DNA of 64,000 bases from assembly GCA_019454045.1 (NCBI GenBank), contig SKCR01026815.1, positions 1 to 64,000 of the forward strand, read 5' to 3'. The notes beneath the pieces were generated by a model. It worked only from the letters and a program-made list of their open reading frames with translations, was not told where the DNA came from and did no database searches. The stretch is from Zanthoxylum bungeanum (lineage: Eukaryota; Streptophyta; Magnoliopsida; Sapindales; Rutaceae). The translations under genes and the position numbers were made by a program. Shown one piece after another: positions 48,301 to 60,548 of this stretch (positions are counted from its first letter, which is position 1; each line of letters starts with the position of its first letter).

Positions 48301-48416
48301 TAACGTGTGAGGAATTTTCCTCCCCAGATGGTAGGATGGAAATTAGCTGTGTGACGGGTGACGCCGGCTGTGGCATTCTGAATTGAAGCAGGAATTGCTG
48401 AAACTTGAAGAGACAT
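45318..48416 (-). pseudogene. TPS: Terpene synthase (TPS-a type, sesquiterpene-like) pseudogene
   Basis: Minus-strand exons: 48416-48285 (MSLQVSAIPASIQN, then FHPTIWGGKFL), 48211-47941 (ends LRQQGYYLPC), 47459-47087, 46713-46497, 46394-46257, then degraded exons to the stop at 45318-45320. The family cyclises farnesyl diphosphate in the cytosol; there is no plastid transit peptide and TRHTANFHPTIW replaces the RRx8W motif. Metal-binding DDTYDAY is present in exon 4. Damage: a 1-bp loss just after DDTYDAY shifts the frame, the exon 4/5 junction is out of phase, exon 6 (ANKQAFDWISNHPKIVE) is frameshifted before DDIVSH, and the last exon switches frame at least twice (GHVASAVDCYMKQHGVSEEE; TNPMSVIKDLTTLLVD). 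Long intact early exons mean it died recently. Confidence 0.9.
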
Positions 48417-48590
48417 TTTCTTGTTCTCTGGTTCGGGCAAACTAGCTAGATAATTTATAATAATTCCTTTAACCTTGATGTGCTTCAATGACTTGTGGGA
48501 GCTATGGTATTTATAGGACATTCTGATTCTTGGAATTGTTCGACAAATTCGATTTGAATTGGTGGGACAGATAAGATATTGCCATGAAAA

Positions 48591-48754
48591 ATGTTACAGT
48601 CAATAATGTTATAGTTATGTACGACGTGTAATATCGTGTAACTCAAGAATTTAGATTTAGTGTTGAAATGAGTTGTAAATGTTACTGTCAATAATGTTGT
48701 AGTTATGTAAGATGTGTAACTCAAGAATTTAAATTTAGGAGTGAAATGAGTTGT
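48591..48754. repeat. Diverged tandem duplication upstream of the TPS pseudogene
   Basis: ATGTTAC(A/T)GTCAATAATG...AACTCAAGAATTTA...GAAATGAGTTG occurs twice, 88 bp apart. It lies about 180-340 bp upstream of the TPS ATG. Confidence 0.8.
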
Positions 48755-48784
48755 TCTAAATTTTTTATAATCTTCTATCATGCT

Positions 48785-49567
48785 TGCTTCAATATTAATA
48801 TATAGTTAAGATTCACTTACATTTAAATTATTATCCAATCTATATATATATAGTTAAATATTTTTAAACCTCTATATCGTGCTAAGTGGCGGCTCACTAT
48901 TAATTCTATTAAATAAGAAATCTATTATAAAAAGAATACATTAAATTGTAAAATTAATATATCTCTATAATTAATTTTATTAGAAACCTATAAAAAAAAT
49001 TTAAAACATAATCTCCTATTAAAATAAGAAACCTAATAATTTAATACATGTCATCTAATCTCTACAATAATTTTTATTATTAATTTATAAAATTAAAATA
49101 TCTCTAAAAATTTATTTTTTTTTATTTTAAATTATAAATTTAAAATATAAATTATAAAATAAGAAACTTATTGCGATATAAAAATAGAATCTCATATTTA
49201 TTATTAAATTATAATATTAAAATAACTTTAAAATAAATTATATTGTTATTAATTATTAATTATTAAAATAAGATTAAAATATTAAAATATATTCTTATAA
49301 AATAAGAAACCATTAATTTATTTAATTAATTAATAATAAAAAAAACTATTCTAAAATAAAAAATATATTCTCTTATTAAAATAACAAACCTATTATTTTT
49401 ACAACCGTGGCACCTAATCTCTATAATTATCTTTTATTAAATTATAAAATTGAAATATCTATAAAATTAATTTTTTATTTTAAAACTATTAAAATTAAAT
49501 TAATAATAATTAAAATAAGTCCATTAAAATATTTAAAAAAACATATGTGGTACTTAATCTCTATAAT
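48785..49567. other. Very AT-rich DNA, no gene
   Basis: Low-complexity AATTAAAAT-rich sequence with repeated fragments such as CCTAATCTCTA(C/T)AAT at about 49058, 49410 and 49555. I see no coding or RNA feature. Confidence 0.5.
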
Positions 49568-52500
49568 TGTAATACCCCTCTAGAGGCATGATGCTAATGG
49601 CAGGAGACATGAATAACCTATCTCCCTAAGCCTCAAAATTAACAAAAACGAACATGACGCGCCATAAAAATTGGATAACCTGGAACGTAGTCCAGCACCC
49701 AAGCAACCTGAAAAAAATATCGGATAAGCAAAAATGATCTTTGTTCCACATATCAAACCTCATCATCAATACGTAAGGAATCTGTGCCCACACTTACACT
49801 AACAAATCAAAACTTTTATTTACATGCATTACACGACTCGACATATACACAACAAATATACCTCTATACACATAAACATCCTCATGACTTTAGAGTGGGT
49901 GACTGCAGCTTGGGTGATCCATCAACTCGAGCAAGATATCCAAATTGGAATGGCCGACCGATCTGGTTGTCAACCTGCAAAACTAACAAATTGTAATGGT
50001 ATGAGTTATGACACTTAATAAGTAGCCATACATAACAAAAGCATACACGCCAAACATATTATAACTTTTGTTAACTACACATATATGAACTATCATATAA
50101 CTACAATATTCAAAACTTCTATGTCAGCTGATCCTTATCCATTTCTCATAATCCTTTAAATTTCCTATTCTGCTTCATTCTTTATACAAGGTCCTTTAAA
50201 TGTACTCACATATACCAATCTATAATCTCATTGCTTATGGCATACAAAACATAAATCTATCCTTAAATAAAAACATGTAGTCGAATGTTATATCATCCAG
50301 TTCATTTAAATTCTTTTATCTTATAACAAAAGACGAGTCATATATGAAATATCATCAAATTAGAAGATTTTGATGATCTCTTATCGATCGTATTATCAAT
50401 AGTAACATATGTACAAATAATCTTATAATACTTAGTTTGCCATATCATAAATATACTTACCTATAAAATATCAGAAAAATATATCTTATACCAATCTTTA
50501 ATTTATTTAAACAACGATCATACAAATCAAAACATTGTATACATATGTAATAGATCGAAACTTTTTTAACATGAAGCTTCATTGTTTTGGAAAAAGCGTG
50601 ATTTCGAGAATGGGTTACGCGATTTCTGTTTATATTATTATACGAGTAAAAATTTCTTATTTCAGCTATAAAAATAGCAAACAAACTCCGATTGAGCTGA
50701 TTCTCGAATCATTGGACTCATATTTCGGAGACGAACAACTTTCGTGTTGAATACTATTCAAAATTTACATCAGACGGGCTTCAAAATTATGAATTTCTGA
50801 GAAAATCCTATGACATGAGCCTGATTGCAATTTTGTGGGGGCCTGAATGTAAGTTTCAGAAATTTTTTTATATAAATACCCCAAGATTTTCTGAAATCAC
50901 GAAAATGGAAAAATCCCTCAAAACTACCCACCCAACCCCCCGTCCCCTTAACACATTAAGGATCTCTTGGTCACGCCGGCGGCCTGTTGGCAATCATCGG
51001 CCGGCGCAACCGACCAAAGGGGTGTGTCGGCCACCCCTCCTTCTTGTGGTGGCCGACGACAGCCCAGAACACCAGCGAACTACGCGAAAGTGAAGGTGAC
51101 GTGAGCAAAAATGGGTTTATCGATCCCGACTCTTCGTTTGGTTTCATGGCCCGGGCCGCCCGTCAAATCGAAGCTCTCAGAGAGTACTACATGTTGACGG
51201 TGAAAGATTTTCCGTTTCATTCACGGTTGCACGCAAAACGAGAGAGAAAGATTCAGTGAATAGTGACCCACAAATTAACAATATCTCTGATCAGAATTTC
51301 ATCGATTCCAAGGCATTCGTGGGATCGTTTGGAGTTCGTATATGCCCTCAAAATCTCGGTAAGACCTCCCAGTAAGAAGTCACTAATTTCAAGTTTTCTG
51401 TTAAATGTTCAGATGTTTTTAGTAACTTTGTAGAGTAGTGTAATTGTATAAATTGAATTGTTTGAGTATGACTATATTGAATATGTGCATTTGGTAGAAC
51501 CCGAGTGAAAACAGAATGAATTGGATTGATCTGATAGAATATGCAAGTTTCCTGTAAAAGTGGGTTTTTCGTGTAGTAATGTGTTTTTTTTTTTATCGTA
51601 ATGATAGGTATGAGTCATATATAATGTTATGATAGTGTTTAGATAAATCCGGGTAGGTTTGGAGGGTTCGAGACTCTTCCGTACGTTTGCAGAAACTTTT
51701 TCCAGAGATTTTCCAAAAATATGTAAACCGATGATTTAAGTAAACTAGTGTCTTGGAATAGTTTGTAATGATATTTTAAGAGTAATGGAATTGAAATCAT
51801 TGAAATTGGATTTGTTTGATTGTTCCGGAAAGATCCAGAATCTTATAGTAGTTTAGTTGAGAACTCCGTAAGTCACGATTCTGACGGCGTTTCACCATTT
51901 ATTTTGACATTTTTTACTAGGACCTGAAGTGCTCGCGAATGCATGTAAGTAACTAATGCTATGAGAGCTTAAATTGGTGAATTCGTGTTCTGAATACACA
52001 CATATGTGTGTGTATATTCACCGAGAATTAGGGTTTAGCTTGGTTTTTAAATAAAAGTTGTGGTTAGTTTGATTTTTAAATAGAAATTGTGTATTGTGTT
52101 AAGAATGTGTGTGAGTGGTTGCTGAATTTAAGGATAATGAAAATCAGTTAAAATTAAACACTAACAAAATCTCACAATTATAATTTGAATAATTTTGATT
52201 AAATATAATATAGTCCAATATGATACTTCACCCCACACATTTAAATTGACTACACGTGATGACAAGTTTCCACAATTGCCCCACAGTCTTTACATTTGTC
52301 GTTGATATGCATGTTCTTCGATTATTGGTCGCTTTTGGTGGGTGGCAGTTGGTTTAAGGTAACACACACACTGTGATTATTGTAGATTTTCTCCATAACA
52401 TGATACGTCTAAAGTATCTTTAACTAAGAAGGAAAATGACATATAACTATTCAATACATTTCTCATAATAGTATTTTAAATCTGTAATTTTAAAAATATA

Positions 52501-52881
52501 AGTTTAATCTTTATAGTTTTAAAAAATATAAATTTTAGTTCTCATCATTAAATATTTTTTTTATTAATTTGATCATTTTTTTTCTCTAATTTTGAAACAA
52601 GTTTTCACTATTTTTTTAAAAAAATTTGGATATTCAAGTCATTCACTATTCATCTAATTTTGAAACAAATTTCAATTATTTTTGAATAGTTTTTAGGTAT
52701 TCAAGTTACTTAATATTAATTGGATAAAAATGACCCAAAATTAATGAAAAATAATTAACAACATTACTAAAATTAGTATTTTAAAATGACGAGGATTAAA
52801 GTGTCGTTATGACAATTTACAGAATAATTGAGTGTCATTATCCCTTAACTAAATCATAAATATAATATATAAAAGGATGAA
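49568..52881. other. Probable LTR-like debris, no gene
   Basis: Starts TGTAATACCCCTCTAGAGG, the style of many Gypsy LTR starts. Around 50980-51070 lies a GC-rich patch (CGGCCGGCGCAACCGACC). Open frames at 50535 and 50987 carry no family motif. The matching second LTR was not found. Confidence 0.35.
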
Positions 52882-53085
52882 GATATTTCAACACAAAATT
52901 TTAACACAATCTAGACATCAAAATCTAAACATTGATCTAAGTTAATCCAATATTAAATACTCAAAGTCAAAATTTTAGAAATCGTTAAATGTTATTGTTA
53001 CTTTGAATATTTATCATTAATTGGCTAAATCAATGGCCGGATTTTTGATATATAAATTTATGTCAAAATTTTGTGTTGAAATATC
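52882..53085. mobile_element. Small MITE-like element, about 204 bp
   Basis: Inverted ends GATATTTCAACACAAAATTT (52882-52901) and its complement at 53066-53085, 20 of 20 matching. No target duplication was confirmed. Confidence 0.7.
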
Positions 53086-54542
53086 CAATCCAATATTAAA
53101 AAATGTATATAGTACTCTTATATAACAATTAGATGATATTTTCAGAAACTCCAAATAACAATTAGAAACTTAATCGGTTAATATAGTAACATAATTATTA
53201 TATTTAATAGAAAAAATAATTAATTAAAATTAAAATATTATTGGCCAACTTATGTTCCCGATCGGTCCTAGCTATAAGTGGTTTGCCTATATGGCTCCCA
53301 CATTTTTAAAAATAATTAATTAATGATCAAGATTCTCAAAAGTTTTCCAAGAGTGAGTACGGTTCGGTATAATTATTAAAAAAAAAAAATTATAATTATA
53401 ATTATTCGATTTTTTAAAAATATAATTGTTTAATTTTTTATTTAAAAAAATTATAATTATTTTTAATTGTTAGTTCGGTTCGGTACATTTTGGTCTTTTC
53501 AATTTTTTTAATAATCACATTAAGATAAAAAATAAAATAAAATGATTAACATTCACTGAATCTAATATTTACTTCATTTTTTTACACTGTAACTCTTATA
53601 ATCATCACAACTACACCAAATATAAATTTTTTTCATAAAATATAATCATCATTTAAACGTAAACGAACTCTCATTCTTTCCTTTGTAATATAATTATAAA
53701 ATTACAATATAATATGATTAGACTTTAAAAAATTTCATTTATGTTCAGTTCGGTTTTTTTATTTCAAATATATTTTATACATCCCTAATATTTTTTATTA
53801 AAATATTATATTATGACCAATGTTTCAAATTATAAAAATGGCACTGGATGATGAGAATATCAAGTCTGGTCGTGCCTATAGTCCCCAAATACCAATCAGC
53901 CCCATCGTTTCCCTATTACAGGGTATTAATGCACTTTAAAACAACAACGGTTAAATTTAGATCTGGCCACCGATTCCACACTTGTGGAACTAGAACCGAA
54001 TCATATCATTCTGGTTTTTCTCGGTTCCACAAGAAGACCGAAACTTGACCAATATTTTTTTAGTTTATTTTTTTAAAATTAATTTAAAAATTGAAAATTA
54101 TCTTTTTAAAAATAGAAATAGATTATTATTAATATTACCAAATATATATAAAAAAATTATTAATGTTAGTGTTTTCAATTTTATTACATTAAATTAAAAA
54201 AATTAAATTATTAATTTGAATTTTTATTACATTAAATCAAAAATAAAAGAGCTTGAATTTAATTTATAAAAACTTAAGCTGCTTACGTATTCTCTTGGGG
54301 TGAGGGGATCAAAGCACACGTATTATATTTTTTGATAGTTAATCCCATTATAATTATTTTACTCATCATTATTTTCTATTCTTGCTATTGATCATTCAGT
54401 TCCCGGTCCGCTTGCAGATGCATTGTCGAACATATCTTCAAAATCATCAGAGAAATTTTATTAGTTTAACACAATTTAATTTACAAAACCTGATTCATTC
54501 TATCCTATCATTAGAATATGACTAAATATAATTAAGTGTAAT
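53086..54542. other. AT-rich DNA with hAT-like GGTTCGGT fragments
   Basis: GTTCGGT motifs near 53350, 53470 and 53740 and GGTTCCACAAGAAG near 54023 suggest eroded non-autonomous hAT copies. No gene seen. Confidence 0.4.
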
Positions 54543-54960
54543 CTTAATAGGATTAATGTGATGTTGTAATTTAGTCAAACCATCTTAAACACATATATTA
54601 AGGACATGTCATGTGCAACGAAAATGAAAAATCGGCACCCCAAATTTTGTTGGCATATTTCATTTAATTCTTTAATTGATGCAGTATTTGTAGAGGCATT
54701 GTCAAAACCAATTATTAAAATTTTATCTAATAAACCATATTCATCAAAAATTACTTTAATCATTCTATAAATATTATGTGCAGTATGTTGCTCATCAAAA
54801 CTCTAAATACAATAAGTTGTTTTAACATGTTTCATGATGCATCAATCTAATGACAAGTAAAACCATATGTGAGTGTGTTTGTCAACGGTCACTCTAAATA
54901 TTAGAACAAACGGAAATAGAATCTTTAATATCTTTGAATAATTTATTTAAAATAATTGTA
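54543..54960 (-). pseudogene. hAT transposase relic (ricesleeper/Ac-like)
   Basis: On the minus strand FDEQHTAHNIYRMIKVIFDE leads into DKILIIGFDNASTNTASIKE and NEICQQNLGCRFFIFVAHDM, matching the catalytic core around the conserved DNAS of plant hAT transposases. HVRC-type residues have decayed (FVAHDMSL). The upstream part (54780-54960) has stops; the C-terminal dimerisation domain is absent. Confidence 0.75.
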
Positions 54961-56398
54961 TTGTAACATCCCCAAATCTGGGAGATGTCACTGGCAAGGG
55001 ATAGCAGTACTAACCTCATAAGCCTCTGACTTCCCGACTATATTCTTCACTACTAAATCATCTAAATGCAAAGTCATGTACAACTACCACAGCCCAACTT
55101 AATCAACCTAAAATGCTTTTATTACTCATATATGTGTACTCAAATATACTTCTCTTTACAACACTTTAATGGACACTTATAATGACTCATACAACACTAA
55201 TGTATACATGCAACTTTACTTCGACTCTGACTGAACTCTTATGCTCTCTGACTCTGAACTGGTGGACTCCAAACCCTAGTGACTGCATCAGTATCCATCC
55301 TCCCGAGCTTGTCCTCCAAGAAAACCTGCAACCATCGAAAACTGGGAGTGGGGGTTAAATCGCTATTCGATCTAAGTGAGTGGACAAGAAAACTAAAATA
55401 CTCAAATCAAAACATTAGGTTTTTAAGACTAAAGTTTTAGAAAATCACTTCATATGAAATCTCTTTAATAAAACTTTTCTTTCTGAAAAATGCTTTTGAA
55501 ATACTGGTTTTTGAAAGCTGATTCTAAAATCTGGTTTCTGAAAACTGCATTTCTGAAAATCTGATAACTGTGCTGCTTTGTATTTGAAAACCTTGACGTA
55601 TGAGGGCGTTACGTATCGCCATCCCCCCATACGCCTAACTGTAGCCAGCAGTGCAAATCCATGACTTTGGGGCGTTACATATCGCCGTCCCCCAAAGCAT
55701 GTCACTACTGTCTCTGAAATTGGTGGTCTTGGGGCGTTACGTATCGCCGTCCCCCAAAGCATGCCACTACTGTCTCTGAAACTGGTGGTCTTGGGGCGTT
55801 AATATCGTCGTCCCCCAAGCAACAAACTAGAACTGGGGGTACAGATCTATGCTACCACCCAAGCTCTGAAACTAGGGTCTAGAGGCATTACGTATCGCCA
55901 TCCCCTTAGCCCTGCTCTAGGATCTGAGGGCGTTACGTATCACCGTCCCCTCAGTCCTCTACATGTGCACATGTCCTCTGTCCGTCAATTCCATCTTTGT
56001 CAAGTTACATACTTGGGTGAGTTTTTCCCTCATGCCCCGAAAAACATAAAGCTCAAACTGAAAACATCTCTCTTTTCTAAAATATTTCTCAAAACATGTT
56101 AAATCATATATAATATAAAAACAAACTTGGCTAATGTCCTAATTGTAGAAAAAGTAAGTCTAATACTGAAAACTGTTATAAAAAGAAACAACTTAGAGAA
56201 AAGTGTATCCACTCACTGATTAGGAATCTGGCTGGAGTTATTCCGCTTCGTCAAAGGGGATTGCAACTCCTGCAATGGTCTGTAAATTTGTAATTTGGTT
56301 AGATTACAAATCACGAGGTGAGTTTCAGGGCTAGGTTAAACTTCTTAGTTCAAGTACGTGGTAGCGTCACTTGGTATATCATGCATGCAATAGGGTGT
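54961..56398. other. LTR-like region with 62-bp repeats, no gene
   Basis: Starts TGTAACATCCCCAAATCTGG near 54961, typical of plant LTR starts. The GGCGTTACGTATCGCC array (55598-55950) lies inside. No coding motif. It ends at the CACTA terminus. Confidence 0.4.
55598..55950. repeat. GGCGTTACGTATCGCC tandem array
   Basis: Six occurrences of G(G/A)GGCGTTACGTATCGCC or close variants. The middle ones (55671, 55733, 55795) have an exact 62-bp period and include CCCCCAAAGCATG and CACTACTGTCTCTGAAA; flanking units are more diverged. Confidence 0.85.
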
Positions 56399-56419
56399 CA
56401 CTACAAAAATTATACCCTT

Positions 56420-56755
56420 TAGCGTAGAAATAAATCGACGCCAAACACCATATTTTCGACGCAAAATAGTTTTAGCGTCGAAATAATCAGACGCCAACAG
56501 TGGACGCTGAAATGTTAACGAGAATAACTTTTTGCGTCGAATTAAAAAATTGCGACGTTAAATACTATATTTGGCGTCCAATATTTTTCGACGCTAAATT
56601 TAATTTTCTGACGCTATAGGTTATATTGGGCGACGAAATAAGTCGACGCTAAAAGTTAGACTTTTAGCGTCGAAAGTTTTCGACGCTAGAGTATATTAAA
56701 AAAAGTAATATCTGATTTTCTTGTTACTATTAGCGTCGACATGTTCGACGCCAAA
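56420..56755. repeat. CACTA terminal subterminal-repeat block
   Basis: TAGCGTCGAAA and TTTCGACGC(T/C)AA motifs, in both orientations, occur about every 25-40 bp. In this superfamily such motifs are bound by the TNPA-type protein. Confidence 0.9.
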
Positions 56756-56964
56756 ATTAATATTTTGGAATTGTTAAAAAAATTAATTTACTTCTTTTCA
56801 GTCTAAAATAATTGATTTAATATTTAATTTAATTGAAAATTTTTTTGATTAATAACATAATTTCGAAATATTATAATAATTATTATATTCAATTTGTTTT
56901 TAGAAAAAACATATTATATTAAGACTATTTGTTCAAAATGTTTATACAAAACCAAATATAAAAT

Positions 56965-58524
56965 TTATTGCTGCTGTGATGGGGGGACGCTCGAGCCCGA
57001 TGCACCTTGACTGATTGAGGCCTCCAACATCTGACGGAAAAACATCATTTGCTGTTGGAGATCCTCCATCCTCTTCTCGTGGTCCACCTTGACCTGTTTT
57101 AGCTCGTCCCTAGTCTGTTGTAGCTCGTCTCGGGGGTGGCTGAAGGAGGCTCTCTAAGAGAGGCATTTCTGAATTAACAGTACTGCGTGCAGATAACGTC
57201 GGCTTCTTACGAGTGCCAAGGCCAACGTTGTAAGCTGTCTGATTCTTGAAACCAATTGCGACAACTGCTCATCTGGTATCGGGTCGGACCCTGTCTCCTG
57301 AGTTTGATGTTGGAGTTCCATCATTTCGTTCTGTTTCAAAAAATAAGTTAATATTAGAATTTGAGAAAAAAATTAATATATATAATATAAATATTTTATT
57401 TTAAAACTGAACTTACATAGCAGCGTTCAGCTTCTTCCTTTATCCATTTGTTTCTCTCTTGTTGCTCACACGGAAAAAATCTGGAATGATTGCACTCCAC
57501 CTGTGTTACTTTGTTATAAACAGAAAAAAATTCAATATTATTCCACATTAGTTAATCAATGAACTGTTAAATTTTACGTTAGGATATATTTACCTCAGAA
57601 TGTTCGTACACAATGTTATAAATGCTCCAAATAAATGTGTTAAACACTCTTCATGCACTGTTGCGTGACATTTATCCTATTACCACAATGTATACCGAAC
57701 AACATCATTAATATATTATTTACTTTCAAATTACGTTTGTTTATCTTCATATTGTATTTAATTGCTCACAATGTTGGATAAATGGCTCGAACCTCCACGG
57801 TGGTTAAAACACAGTGACTTCGTTTTCCGCATTTGCGTGACATTATCCTGCATTTACCAACATGTAAGTACCGAAAACAAAGACAATTATAAATTTCCGT
57901 TTATTTCAAAATTTACCTCGTTTTTTTGGTAGACCAAAGCTCACATAAGAATGTCCAGTCTTGCTCCTCTATAAATCAGGCTTGTGTGTGGAACATCTGA
58001 AGGTCCATGTTCGTCGAATTGGTTTAACTTTTGTCCTATAATCTTTATAACTTTTCCCCATGTGGTAGTCAATATATTGTTGGACATTCACTTTGGTCAG
58101 TTCGAAGTCGAACCACTCCTACATGAATAGCAACCGAGTAAAATCAGTATAAAATACAAATGTTAACTAAAAAACAATATCGAAAACTTACATGTAGTGA
58201 AGAGAATAGCTGGTTGATTTTCGTCTCTTACGATATCTTTCTCCAAGAAACGTAGTTTTGGGGAGCTTCATATCGAGCTACAGCTCATATGGCTGTATTA
58301 AACGCTGAATTATGTTGTCCGACTTGATTGTGTCCATCATCTGATATCTCAATCCGGATACGACCGTGAGTCTTAACGTACTTCGACAACCCCAGGCCAC
58401 GGGTGCATCCTCGACCCTTCGCTGTACTGGACTCACCTGTGCTAACAGAGGCTCCACCAGGGCCAGTTTTCCTTACTGATGTAGATGGAGTCGCATTAGC
58501 CCGTCTGCGATTGCCCGGTGCCAT
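56965..58524 (-). pseudogene. Transposase_24-type CACTA protein relic
   Basis: ATG at 58524 (MAPGNRRRANATPSTSVRKT), then GLGLSKYVKTHGRIRIEISD. A TGA at 58282-58284 interrupts it. Later blocks are EWFDFELTKVNVQQYIDYHM (58110-58050), a frameshift near 57980, NVTQMRKTKSLCFNHRGGSS (57840-57785), VECNHSRFFPCEQQERNKW (57500-57440), a coiled-coil-like QHQTQETGSDPIPDEQLSQL segment, and the end SVPPSQQQ before a stop at 56965-56967. Exons and frameshifts cannot all be separated. This is the second CACTA protein (DNA-binding, TNPA-like role inferred). Confidence 0.75.
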
Positions 58525-59929
58525 CTGTAAAAACACAAAAAGTTTCATACCCCATTTTGAATGTAATAGAACCAAACCAAACAAACACATGCATTTTATA
58601 GTATATGTATGAATATTATATTACAAAACCAAACCAAACTAAACTTAACCAAACCAAACACATTCCAAAATTTAATGTTAATCATAATTTTCTCGGCCTT
58701 GGCCTTCCCTCTCTCGCTCACCTAAATCTCACTCACATACAAGAATCACAAACAAAAATAGACAAAGCTCTCACTCACATAGCCACAAGCAAACAACGTC
58801 AAATTCACCACAAGCCATGCAATTCCAACCCCTAAGCTCTTATAGTCCCTCACGACACTCACACGCTCTCTCCTTTTGATTACAATCATTCGGCAACAAA
58901 CAAATACAAATAGAACATGCCAATTATCTGAATTACAAGCCAACTCAAAACATATCTCAATTCACCATCACTATACCTTATAACACACTTAACTGCTTGT
59001 ACTTTATCAAATTTCACACCACACATATCATAAAGCTCTTGGGCGAGCATACTCATGAAATCATTTTATGAATTTACTTTACTCACACAATTTTCATCAT
59101 ATAAGTAATTAACACACTACTCTGTGCATCACTAGACTACTATAAGCAAAACTTCTTTTATCCATTTCAAGGTTCGGCGAAACCCACACATATACATATA
59201 TGCTCATATCACACACACTGCATAAACTCATAATTAAATATACTCACACGCACCAAATCATCAACACCACAACAACCATATTTTCCCTTATTTCAAGTTT
59301 CGGCCATCTACAGCAGCAATATGCAAATCCAACCCCTCTAAAACACACCTAAAACAACCCCTGATAAACACGCTCATAGCCCCCATGAGCAGCCTTTGTC
59401 CACGCCAAAAACACACCTGAAACAGCCCCTCTATTCACACCACAGCCCCTCTATTCACACCCAGAACAGCAGCAATTTGCTGCTGTTCTGTCTCTGCGAA
59501 TCCACTAAGCCCCTCAGCCCATCAATCCCACGAGCAGCCCCTCAGCCCACTCATCATCACCATCATCATCAGACCACTAATCATCATCAGACCACTCAAA
59601 GCAGACCACTACTGATCATCACTCATCATCATCATCATCCCTTAAACTTAAACCTAAACCATCAAACAAGACCACTAGCAGCAATTTACCCACCAAACAA
59701 GAATAATAAAACACAAAACCAACCAAAATTAAACCATAAAATCGAGAAAGAAGAAGAATTAAACCACAAAACCGAGAAAGAAGAAGAATTTGAGACTTAC
59801 CTGCAAAGTCTATGAATTTGCCGAAGAAGAATGGTTGAAGCCGAGAAAGAAGAAGAAGGCAGAGAAACCAACGAGTTTTAGACGTCTGAGCCGAGAAAGA
59901 AGAAGACACTGGTTTTAGGGATTTAATGG
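58525..59929. other. CACTA interior upstream of Transposase_24, low-complexity, no gene
   Basis: CA-rich DNA with CATCATCAT runs (59545-59640) and repeated AACCGAGAAAGAAGAAGA (59738-59790, 59840-59910). In minus sense this is the probable promoter and 5' UTR of the Transposase_24 gene. The 139-aa frame at 59396 is His/Pro/Asn low-complexity, not a recognised protein. Confidence 0.5.
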
Positions 59930-60300
59930 ACATTTAGCGTCGAAATGATTCGACGCCAAAAGAAATAATTTCGACGCTAAAACGTTGGCGGCTTATGAAA
60001 AAATTAGGGTTATTTTTCTGGGAAATTTAATTTTTTATTTAGCGTCGCAATTGAATACTTTCGACACTAAATGAAAGACATTTAGCGTCGATTATATTTC
60101 GACGCCAAATTTACATTTTGCGTCGAATACTGTCGACGCTAAAAGCAAATAATTTCGACGCTAAACAGTTGGCGGTTTATAAAAAAATTAGGGTTGTATT
60201 CCGGGAAATTTAATTTTTTATTTAGCGTCGAAATATAATAATCGACGCTAAATGTCTTTCATTTAGCGTCGCTTATTTATTTCGATGCTAAATGTCTACC
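59930..60300. repeat. Internal block of CACTA subterminal motifs
   Basis: At least ten copies of TTTAGCGTCG(A/C)A or its complement, in alternating orientation. Two roughly 160-bp halves repeat (AGTTGGCGG / CGTTGGCGG, then AAAAAATTAGGGTT, GGGAAATTTAATTTTTTA). No CACTA terminus is adjacent. Confidence 0.9.
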
Positions 60301-60528
60301 ATTAAAAACAACAACAATATTAAATAATAATTAAAAACAACAACCATATTTAAATAATAATTAAAAACAACAACCAATTAAATATAATTAAAAACAACAA
60401 CCATATTAAATAATAATTAAAAACAACAACCATATTAAATAATAATTAAAAACAACAACCATATTTAAATAATAATTAAAAACAACAACCATATTTAAAT
60501 AATAATTAAAAACAACAACCATAATAAT
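60301..60528. repeat. ATTAAAAACAACAACC tandem repeat, about 30-bp unit
   Basis: Around eight units of ATTAAAAACAACAACCATAT followed by TAAATAATA, with small length changes. It lies between the internal motif block and the 3' end of TNP2. Confidence 0.92.
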
Positions 60529-60548
60529 CACAAAATACACTAACTTCA

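Noticed and set aside
45318..48416. Functional terpene synthase
   Set aside because: Frameshift directly after DDTYDAY and multiple frame changes in the last exons prevent a normal product.
50535..51259. Small plus-strand ORFs (71-92 aa)
   Set aside because: No motifs, no splice model, and the region looks like LTR debris.
59396..59815. 139-aa His/Pro/Asn-rich ORF
   Set aside because: Low-complexity CAT/CAC/CCA DNA in the CACTA interior; no domain.
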